64,000 bases of DNA, taken from Limnohabitans sp. (GTDB lineage: Bacteria; Pseudomonadota; Gammaproteobacteria; Burkholderiales; Burkholderiaceae_C). The translations under genes were made by a program, and so were the position numbers. Every line of letters begins with the position of its first letter. Position 1 is the stretch's first letter. The notes beneath the pieces are model-generated. The model saw only the letters and a program-made list of their open reading frames with translations, had not been told where the DNA came from and searched no databases. The stretch covers positions 1 through 64,000 of the forward strand of contig JAJTDK010000019.1 of NCBI GenBank assembly GCA_021300495.1. The letters run 5' to 3'. Positions 57,693-64,000 of the stretch are shown piece by piece.

Positions 57693-59135
57693 ATGCAACC
57701 CGTATTCCTGTTAACCGATATTTTTGTTTATGCCATCCTGGTGTTTGTACTTTGGTACATCTGGCATGTTCGGTCAGATCGCAACCTAAGAGCCAATTGG
57801 CGCTTGGCCATGAAACGGCCTGTGGCCATGGTCAGCAGCATGGTCTTGGGTTTCTTTTTGTTGGTGGCGTTCACAGACTCCATTCATTACAGAAAAGCTT
57901 TACCCTCAGAACCAGGCCAGGCTGTTCAATATTCATCTGAAGCCAATTCAGTTCTTGATGAAATATTGCAACCCCTCGCAACTGCCAGAGAGCGAAGTTA
58001 TTCTGAACCATTGTCGGCAGTCGCATTTCGAAAAGAAACTTTCGAGCGTGATGGGGTGTCAGTCCGTGACTATCCTCGCCTGCGGTTTGGTGGCAAACAT
58101 CTCGACCAACCTGAGCTTCAACTTTCGGCTGATATTTCTAAACGAACTGCCGTTGCACTTGGGTGGGGAGCCTGCATTGTGGTTGGCGTACTCATGCTTG
58201 GACTTTTGCTGGCCAGTTATAGAAGCCAGCAAAGTTTGGCAATCGTTGCCTCTCAATTTATTAATGGGAAAACCGAATGGCCGTGGCGCTCCATGGCTAT
58301 CATCTTCACGCTCATGACCCTGGCAATTTGCTGGGTGGCATTCCTTTCACAGGGCTACCATGTGTTTGGCACTGATCGAACTGGCAATTCAGTGTTGGTC
58401 TTCGCCATGAAGAGCGTTCGCACCGCCTTGGTCATTGGTGGGTTAACGACGTTGGTGGTATTGCCTTTGGCGCTGCTGCTGGGCGTCATGGCTGGCTATC
58501 TGCGTGGCTGGGTGGATGAGGTCATTCAATATGTCTACACCCTGCTTGCATCGATTCCAGATGTTCTCTTGATTGCAGCCTCGGTGTTGCTGCTCCAAGT
58601 CTTCATCGATAAAAATCAAGGTATTTTTGAAACATCTTTAGAACGTGCCGATGCCCGTTTGTTTTTCTTGTGCCTGATCTTAGGAATCACCTCGTTCACG
58701 GGACTGTGCCGTCTGGTTCGCGGTGAAACTTTGAAGTTGCGCGAATTGGAATACATCCAATCTGCCAGAGCTTTTGGTGTCTCTACACCTCGTGTTTTAT
58801 GGCGTCACATCATCCCTAACTTAATGCACTTGGTGCTGATCAATACCGTCATGCAATTTTCTAGCTTTGTCTTGGCTGAAGCTGTTTTGTCCTATGTCGG
58901 AGTGGGCGTCGATCCAAAGACAGCCAGTTTTGGCGTGATGATCAACACCGCCCGTGCTGAGCTGGCGGCGACGCCTTTGGTTTGGTGGTCATTGACGACC
59001 GCCTTCGGATTCATGTTCCTGATTGTCCTCAGTGCCAACTTACTGGCCGATGCCATCAGAGATGCTTTTGATCCTCGAACCAGACTTCGCAGTGCAAGTT
59101 CGGCATCAGCCCCAACGCAAGAGGTGGCAGCATGA
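57693..59135 (+). CDS. Peptide-type ABC transporter permease, DppC family, with enlarged N-terminal region
   Basis: A 480-residue permease, against about 300 for ordinary DppC. The C-terminal half is standard: YHVFGTDRTGNSVLVFAMK, five helices, the coupling region EYIQSARAFGVSTPRVLWRH then IIPNLMHL, and the ending DAIRDAFDPRTRLR. The first 210 residues add helices at about 5-25, 45-65 and 155-175, with a periplasmic-looking stretch (about 66-150) between the second and third. The last segment [14 protein letters not shown] is flexible. Its stop overlaps the ATPase start (ATGA). The added region may contact the unusual doubly anchored binding protein; that is speculation. Confidence 0.88.
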   Translation: MQPVFLLTDIFVYAILVFVLWYIWHVRSDRNLRANWRLAMKRPVAMVSSMVLGFFLLVAFTDSIHYRKALPSEPGQAVQYSSEANSVLDEILQPLATARERSYSEPLSAVAFRKETFERDGVSVRDYPRLRFGGKHLDQPELQLSADISKRTAVALGWGACIVVGVLMLGLLLASYRSQQSLAIVASQFINGKTEWPWRSMAIIFTLMTLAICWVAFLSQGYHVFGTDRTGNSVLVFAMKSVRTALVIGGLTTLVVLPLALLLGVMAGYLRGWVDEVIQYVYTLLASIPDVLLIAASVLLLQVFIDKNQGIFETSLERADARLFFLCLILGITSFTGLCRLVRGETLKLRELEYIQSARAFGVSTPRVLWRHIIPNLMHLVLINTVMQFSSFVLAEAVLSYVGVGVDPKTASFGVMINTARAELAATPLVWWSLTTAFGFMFLIVLSANLLADAIRDAFDPRTRLRSASSASAPTQEVAA

Positions 59136-60967
59136 CCCAACAACTGAATGTGAAGAATCTGGTGGTTGATTTGCAAACAGAGTCGGGCATGGCCCGCGCG
59201 GTGGACGCACTCAATTTGACCCTTCAAAAAGGCCAAACATTTGCATTGGTCGGCGAATCGGGTTGCGGTAAATCCATGACCGCACTTTCTTTGCTTCGCC
59301 TGTTACCTGACAATGCTGTGATCCAAAGTGGCCAAGTCAAATTATCGGATGTTGATGTATTTCAGCTCAGTGAAAATCAGATGCGATCGATTCGGGGGCG
59401 CCGAATCTCCATCATTTTTCAAGAGCCCTCCACCAGCCTGAATCCGGTCATGACGGTAGGCGATCAAATTTTGGAAGTCATTTCTCAGCACACTTCATTG
59501 AAGGGGGAGGCGGCTCGTGGGCGTGCGCTTGAATGGCTGACCAAAGTAGGCTTGCCAGAGCCTGCAAGGCGAATGGGCAGTTACCCTTTTGAAATGTCTG
59601 GGGGGCAATTGCAGAGAGTGATGATTGCCATCGCCTTGGCGGCAGAACCAGATTTATTGATTGCAGACGAGCCCACAACGGCTCTTGATGTGACCATTCA
59701 AGCGCAAATTTTGGATTTACTTAAAAGCCTGCAAAAGGAGCGCGGCATGGCCATGCTTCTCATCACCCATGATTTGGCCGTTGTGAGTGGCATGGCTGAT
59801 CAAGTGGCCTTGATGTATGCGGGTCAAATTGTTGAAGTCGCTTCGGCTGCAGATTTTTTTGTCCGACCCTCGCACCCTTATGCCAAGTTACTGCTTCAGG
59901 CATTGCCGGGAGAAGACTTACGAGGTCGTCAATTAGCGGCCATTCATGGCACTGTGCCTGCTCTGACGCAAGTTTTTCAAGGGTGTCGCTTTGCGCCAAG
60001 ATGCCCCTATCAAATGGCGTCATGTGTTGAAAAACCCGTCACCATGACAGCCTTGGCAGAAGATCACCATGTTCGATGTGTCAGGGCTAATGATGTCGGA
60101 CTGCAAGCCTTGTCTCTTTCACCATTGCGCGATCGTTCCAGCATGGTGTCCGTCGATCATTCAGTCTTGCTCTCTGTACAAAACTTGTCAGTGACTTATT
60201 CAATGGGCGGTGGGGTCTTGGGGGGGCGCCAAAGTTTTCAGGCAGTTAAGAACGTCAGTTTTGACATTCAAAAAGGTCAAACATTGGCTTTGGTTGGGGA
60301 GTCAGGTTGCGGCAAAACCACCATCGGCAAAGCGCTTCTTCAATTGTTAACACCACAAACTCAGGTCACTGGCCATGCTGTTCTTCAGGGACAAAATTTG
60401 TTTCAATTAAAAGGACGCGACCTGATGGCGTCGCGTCGTCAATTGCAAATTATTTTCCAAAATCCTTTTGCCTCTTTGAATCCTCGCATGCGCGTGCAGG
60501 AAATATTGGAGGAGGGCATGAAGAGCCTTCACCCGGAGTGGTCGACCCACCAGCGTCATGCAGACTTGAAGGTTTTGATGGACCAAGTGGGTCTGCGCAA
60601 GGATGCCCTAGACCGATACCCTCACGAATTTTCTGGTGGCCAGCGTCAAAGAATTGCCATTGCAAGAGCGTTGGCTGTGAAACCAAGTTTGATCGTTTGT
60701 GATGAGCCCACATCGGCACTGGATGTCTCGGTACAGGCGCAAATTTTGAACTTGCTCAAAGAACTTCAAGATTCGCTGGGCGTCAGCTTCCTTTTTGTGA
60801 CCCACAACATCGGGGTTGTGGCTTATTTGGCTGACAAGGTGGCTGTCATGCATGAAGGGGAAATTGTGGAAATTGGAGATGCTTCTCAAATTTTGAACAA
60901 TCCGCAGGCAATTTATACAAAAACCTTGCTTTCAGCCGTGCCTCAACTGAACCAGACACTGGTCTAA
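59132..60967 (+). CDS. Fused peptide-type ABC ATPase (DppD-DppF in one chain)
   Basis: A 611-residue ATPase with two complete ABC domains, so one chain supplies both nucleotide sites. The first has Walker A GESGCGKS at 41-48, signature [15 protein letters not shown], Walker [15 protein letters not shown] and H-loop ITHDLAVV, with the cysteine-containing extension [15 protein letters not shown]. The second has Walker A GESGCGKT at 389-396, signature [15 protein letters not shown], Walker [15 protein letters not shown] and H-loop VTHNIGVV. YejF-type fusions are a known parallel. It overlaps the permease stop by four bases and ends the four-gene operon. It is the intact counterpart of the broken gene at 42227. 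Confidence 0.94.
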   Translation: MTQQLNVKNLVVDLQTESGMARAVDALNLTLQKGQTFALVGESGCGKSMTALSLLRLLPDNAVIQSGQVKLSDVDVFQLSENQMRSIRGRRISIIFQEPSTSLNPVMTVGDQILEVISQHTSLKGEAARGRALEWLTKVGLPEPARRMGSYPFEMSGGQLQRVMIAIALAAEPDLLIADEPTTALDVTIQAQILDLLKSLQKERGMAMLLITHDLAVVSGMADQVALMYAGQIVEVASAADFFVRPSHPYAKLLLQALPGEDLRGRQLAAIHGTVPALTQVFQGCRFAPRCPYQMASCVEKPVTMTALAEDHHVRCVRANDVGLQALSLSPLRDRSSMVSVDHSVLLSVQNLSVTYSMGGGVLGGRQSFQAVKNVSFDIQKGQTLALVGESGCGKTTIGKALLQLLTPQTQVTGHAVLQGQNLFQLKGRDLMASRRQLQIIFQNPFASLNPRMRVQEILEEGMKSLHPEWSTHQRHADLKVLMDQVGLRKDALDRYPHEFSGGQRQRIAIARALAVKPSLIVCDEPTSALDVSVQAQILNLLKELQDSLGVSFLFVTHNIGVVAYLADKVAVMHEGEIVEIGDASQILNNPQAIYTKTLLSAVPQLNQTLV

Positions 60968-61016
60968 GTTGCCGTTTTTTTCCAACAAAATCGTTCCAAA
61001 TCAAGTATTTATGGAT

Positions 61017-61022
61017 TAGAAT
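61017..61022 (+). promoter_or_regulatory. Probable -10 element of the rimP-nusA-infB operon
   Basis: TAGAAT differs from the consensus TATAAT at one base. The sequence 17 bases upstream (TTCCAA, 60994-60999) is a poor -35. Transcription would start near 61029, just before the terminator-like hairpin of the leader. The operon promoter could instead lie further upstream. Confidence 0.5.
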
Positions 61023-61037
61023 GCGGGTTCACGACCA

Positions 61038-61068
61038 AACGGGCGGGTTTTCACCGCCCGTTTTTTTT
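61038..61068 (+). terminator. Terminator hairpin in front of rimP, possible attenuator
   Basis: AACGGGCGG pairs with CCGCCCGTT (9 bp, 7-base loop), followed by a further run of T residues, a textbook intrinsic terminator. It can end transcription of the ABC operon whose last stop is at 60967. Because a -10-like element lies just before it, it may instead or also act as an attenuator in the rimP leader. Confidence 0.9.
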
Positions 61069-61076
61069 GGCCGATC

Positions 61077-61110
61077 GATTAGTGAGCAGGGTTTTTACTG
61101 CTCATCAATC
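61077..61110 (+). other. Second stem-loop in the rimP leader
   Basis: GATTAGTGAGCAG and CTGCTCATCAATC form a 13-position stem with two mismatches around an 8-base loop rich in T. It lies between the terminator hairpin and the rimP start codon. It is a structured leader element of unknown function. Confidence 0.6.
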
Positions 61111-61165
61111 TATGAAAAAAATGAACGAATTTTGAGTCAACCCTTTTTAAAAAGATCCATTTCGC

Positions 61166-61750
61166 GTGGCATTGCAGCAGATTGTTGAAGAAACCGTAGC
61201 CGGCTTGGGCTATGAACTGGTTGAGATTGAACGCTCAGCCGGTGGTCTTGTGCGCATCACCATCGACAACCCATGGCAAGACGGTGTGGACCGATTTGAA
61301 ATCCCCTTGGTCACAGTTGAAGATTGTGAAAAGGTTAATCGGCAATTGATGTTTGCTCTGGAGGTGGATGGTGCCGAGTACCGCCGTTTAGAAGTGTCAT
61401 CACCTGGCATTGACCGTCCGCTGCGCAATGAAAAAGACTTAGCTCGCTTTGAAGGTGAGTTAATTGATATCACGTTGAAGGCCCCCTTGGGTGAGGCCGC
61501 AGCTGGTTTGGTCAATGCAACGCGCAAGAAGTTCAGGGGAACACTTGAAAAAGCCGATGCCGAGAATACGTGGCAAATTGTTTGGTCAGATGCACCAGAG
61601 CCAAAGCCGGGTGCGCGTGTCAGCAAAAATCGTCCGCCAGTGCCCATGCAGGTGCTTGGCTTTTATTTGAATGAATTAAGAGAGGCGCGTCTCGCGCCAG
61701 TGGTTGATTTCAAGGGCCGCAAGCCCAAAACAGACTTAGGAGAGAAATAA
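61166..61750 (+). CDS. rimP: Ribosome maturation factor RimP
   Basis: Needed for 30S subunit maturation. 194 residues from a GTG start ([20 protein letters not shown]). The N-terminal alpha/beta domain contains [28 protein letters not shown] and the conserved [17 protein letters not shown]. The C-terminal SH3-like domain has [21 protein letters not shown] Lys/Arg-rich tail ends the protein. It opens the conserved rimP-nusA-infB operon, one base before nusA. Confidence 0.95.
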   Translation: MALQQIVEETVAGLGYELVEIERSAGGLVRITIDNPWQDGVDRFEIPLVTVEDCEKVNRQLMFALEVDGAEYRRLEVSSPGIDRPLRNEKDLARFEGELIDITLKAPLGEAAAGLVNATRKKFRGTLEKADAENTWQIVWSDAPEPKPGARVSKNRPPVPMQVLGFYLNELREARLAPVVDFKGRKPKTDLGEK

Positions 61751-61751
61751 C

Positions 61752-63236
61752 ATGAACCGCGAACTGTTGATGCTGGTTGAAGCCATCTCACGTGAAAAGA
61801 ACGTTGAACGTGACATCGTCTTTGGTGCCGTTGAATCTGCTTTAGCTCAAGCCACCAAAAAGATTTACGAAGGCGACGTCGATATTCGCGTGGCCATTGA
61901 CCGTGACAGCGGCAACTACGAAACTTTCCGCCGCTGGCATGTGGTGCCAGATGAAGCCGGCCTCCAACTCCCTGACCAAGAAATCTTGCTGTTTGAAGCC
62001 TTGGAGCAAATTGCGGACATTGAAGTTGACGAGTACATCGAAGAGTCTGTTGAATCATTGCCCATTGGCCGCATTGGCGCCATGGCAGCCAAACAAGTCA
62101 TCTTGCAAAAGATTCGCGATGCCGAGCGTGAAATGTTGCTTAACGAGTTCATGGCGCGCGGCGAGAAAATTTTGGTCGGTACCGTTAAGCGCATGGACAA
62201 AGGCGACATCATTGTCGAGTCTGGCCGTGTTGAAGGCCGCCTGCGTCGCAGCGAAATGATTCCCAAAGAGAACCTTCGCAATGGCGATCGCGTTCGCGCC
62301 ATGATCATGGAAGTCGATCTCACCTTGCGGGGTGCACCCATTATCTTGTCTCGTTCCTCACCCGAATTCATGATTGAACTTTTCAGTCAAGAAGTTCCCG
62401 AAATAGAACAAGGCTTGTTAGAGATTAAATCTTGCGCACGCGACCCCGGTTCACGTGCCAAGATTGCAGTGTTGTCTCACGACAAACGCGTCGATCCAAT
62501 CGGCACCTGCGTCGGTGTTCGCGGCACCCGCGTCAATGGTGTTACCAACGAATTGGCCGGCGAGCGTGTTGACATTGTGCTGTGGAGTGAAGATCCAGCT
62601 CAATTTGTCATTGGCGCTTTGGCACCGGCCAACGTTCAATCCATTGTGGTGGACGAAGAAAAGCACGCCATGGACGTGGTCGTTGATGAAGAAAACTTGG
62701 CCATTGCCATTGGCCGCGGCGGACAAAATGTTCGCTTGGCTTCCGACCTCACCGGTTGGAAAATCAACATCATGGATGCCGCTGAATCTGCTCAAAAGCA
62801 AGCTGAAGAAACAACTGGCATTCGCGCATTGTTCATGGACAAATTGGATGTTGACCAAGAAATTGCAGACATTCTGATTGAAGAGGGCTTCACAAGCTTG
62901 GAAGAAGTGGCTTATGTGCCCATCCAAGAAATGTTGGAGATTGACAGCTTCGATGAAGACACTGTGAATGAACTCCGCACTCGCGCCAAAGATGCTTTGC
63001 TCACACAAGAAATCGTGCGCGAAGAAAGTGTTGACGATGTCTCTCAAGACCTCCGCGATCTTGAAGGCCTGACCCCAGAGCTAATTGCTAAATTGGTTGA
63101 AGCGGGTGTCAATACACGCGACGATCTGGCCGACTTGGCCACTGACGAACTCACCGACATCACCGGACAAACCGATGGTGAAGCCACCGCCCTGATCATG
63201 AAAGCCCGTGAACATTGGTTCGCTGGTCAGGCCTAA
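61752..63236 (+). CDS. nusA: Transcription termination/antitermination protein NusA
   Basis: RNA-polymerase-binding factor that modulates pausing, intrinsic termination and antitermination. 494 residues, as in E. coli. The N-terminal polymerase-binding domain (about 1-125, [20 protein letters not shown]), the S1 domain (about 135-200, [20 protein letters not shown]), two KH domains ([18 protein letters not shown] and [18 protein letters not shown]) and two C-terminal acidic helix-hairpin-helix repeats ([32 protein letters not shown]) are all visible. The operon leader carries a terminator hairpin, so NusA could influence its own expression. Confidence 0.97.
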   Translation: MNRELLMLVEAISREKNVERDIVFGAVESALAQATKKIYEGDVDIRVAIDRDSGNYETFRRWHVVPDEAGLQLPDQEILLFEALEQIADIEVDEYIEESVESLPIGRIGAMAAKQVILQKIRDAEREMLLNEFMARGEKILVGTVKRMDKGDIIVESGRVEGRLRRSEMIPKENLRNGDRVRAMIMEVDLTLRGAPIILSRSSPEFMIELFSQEVPEIEQGLLEIKSCARDPGSRAKIAVLSHDKRVDPIGTCVGVRGTRVNGVTNELAGERVDIVLWSEDPAQFVIGALAPANVQSIVVDEEKHAMDVVVDEENLAIAIGRGGQNVRLASDLTGWKINIMDAAESAQKQAEETTGIRALFMDKLDVDQEIADILIEEGFTSLEEVAYVPIQEMLEIDSFDEDTVNELRTRAKDALLTQEIVREESVDDVSQDLRDLEGLTPELIAKLVEAGVNTRDDLADLATDELTDITGQTDGEATALIMKAREHWFAGQA

Positions 63237-63259
63237 TCTCAAGGAGGCTAGAACCCCAT

Positions 63260-64000
63260 ATGTCCAGTAATACTGTCGCCGAGTTCGCTAGCGAACTCAA
63301 AAAATCACCAGATACCTTGCTAGAGCAATTGCACTCAGCAGGTGTCAACAAGTCAGCGGCCACCGACGCGCTGACTGAAAACGACAAGCAAAAGCTTTTA
63401 AGCTATTTGCAAGCTAGCCATGGCACTGTCGCCGGCGAGCGTAAAAAGATCACGTTGGTGAAAAAATCTACCAGCGAAATCAAACAAGCCGATGCCACAG
63501 GCAAAGCAAGAACCATCCAAGTTGAAGTGCGTAAAAAACGCACCTTCATCAAGCGCGATGACGAAGTTGAAACGACACCAATCGAGCCTGTCGAGCCTGC
63601 GGCGCCTCTCATTGATCATGCTGAATTGGCAAAGCGCGAAGAAGAAGCCCGCAGTCAAGCCGAGTTGTTAAGGCGTCAAGAAGAAGAATTGGCCGAAAAG
63701 CGCCGTGAACGTGAAGCCAAGGAACTGGCCAAACGCGAAGAGGCTAAAGCCAAGCAAGCGTCTGAAACCGATGCTGCTGCTGTGCAATCACCTGAAGAGC
63801 TTGCGGCCCAAGCCGCTGCCATTCGCAGTGCCAAAGTTGCCGCTGCGCAACACGAGGCAGACAGCATCAATGCCGCTTCTAAGCCTGTTGATCCTTCAAT
63901 TGCCCAATCTGCCGAAAACGAACGCGTCAATGCTGAAGCTTTGGTCAAAGCTGGCAAGGCAGCCAAGATCAAAGCCGCAGAAGATCAGGCTGATGCCGAC
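63260..64000 (+). CDS. infB: Translation initiation factor IF-2, N-terminal part (cut by window edge)
   Basis: GTPase that brings initiator tRNA to the 30S subunit. Only the first 247 codons are inside the window and the frame is open at the right edge. The N-terminal IF2 subdomain ([37 protein letters not shown]) is present. A long charged helical region rich in Ala, Glu, Lys and Arg follows ([20 protein letters not shown]-like), typical of betaproteobacterial IF-2. The GTPase domain lies beyond the window. An AAGGAGG site at 63241-63247 precedes the ATG. It follows nusA by 23 bases. Confidence 0.95.
   Translation, partial: MSSNTVAEFASELKKSPDTLLEQLHSAGVNKSAATDALTENDKQKLLSYLQASHGTVAGERKKITLVKKSTSEIKQADATGKARTIQVEVRKKRTFIKRDDEVETTPIEPVEPAAPLIDHAELAKREEEARSQAELLRRQEEELAEKRREREAKELAKREEAKAKQASETDAAAVQSPEELAAQAAAIRSAKVAAAQHEADSINAASKPVDPSIAQSAENERVNAEALVKAGKAAKIKAAEDQADAD

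Noticed and set aside
62451-63047. Long minus-strand open frame (198 codons) across nusA
   Set aside because: It lies wholly antisense to a clear nusA with normal domains; its composition reflects complement codons and it shows no family motif.

Overview
The window looks like a chromosomal segment of a freshwater-type betaproteobacterium (order Burkholderiales, probably Comamonadaceae). This rests on gene order and protein types: dapC-dapE-prmB, smc-zipA-ligA, tolB-pal-cpoB, rimP-nusA-infB, DUF1840 and DUF192 proteins, a CysB-type LysR regulator and several peptide-type ABC importers. Base composition by eye is near 50% GC. I cannot fix the genus. I see no phage, transposase, integrase or CRISPR array.

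Layout. 1-3.5 kb: the tail of a dipeptide/oligopeptide ABC importer (two permeases, two ATPases). 3.6-8.3 kb: a glutamate-synthase-like FMN protein, small uncharacterised genes and isocitrate dehydrogenase. 8.3-16.3 kb: RNase G, the MsbA lipid flippase (opposite strand), TolB-Pal-CpoB, a YeeE-type sulfur-compound transporter, TcdA and tRNA-Lys. 16.4-21.8 kb (minus strand): an ABC-F ATPase, then the dapC-dapE-prmB operon. 22-29.2 kb: smc-zipA-ligA-def. 29.2-33 kb (minus strand): an aminotransferase, cysB, cbiX, lptG and a remnant of lptF. 33-36.3 kb: pepA, holC and a branched-chain amino acid binding protein. 36.2-38.2 kb: oligopeptidase A. 38.5-43.9 kb: a second peptide-type ABC importer, damaged at its 3' end. 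44-47.6 kb: an MFS transporter, tRNA-Ser and a broken Orn/Lys/Arg decarboxylase. 47.7-61 kb: two divergent TonB-dependent receptors flanking fabI, then a third, intact peptide-type ABC importer. 61-64 kb: a leader with a terminator hairpin, then rimP-nusA-infB (infB cut by the window edge).

Two things stand out. First, six lesions lie between about 19.6 and 47.4 kb. They are a 25-bp tandem duplication that frameshifts dapE, an apparent internal deletion reducing lptF to 42 codons, an abnormal 3'-3' overlap of livK and prlC, loss of the end of a permease together with the start of its ATPase gene, loss of the ABC signature in the same ATPase, and a frameshifting deletion in the decarboxylase. 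dapE and lptF are normally essential, so assembly or amplification error must be weighed against real decay. Second, the 51.6-61 kb stretch puts a TonB receptor upstream of an unusual peptide-type importer. Its binding lipoprotein also carries a C-terminal membrane helix, one permease has an enlarged N-terminal region, and the two ATPases are fused. It is a candidate outer-membrane-to-cytoplasm uptake route of unknown substrate.

No gene-free stretch exceeds about 300 bases. The longer gaps hold mostly tRNAs, terminators and leader sequence; the 231-base gap between prlC and the next binding-protein gene (38235-38465) shows nothing recognisable.
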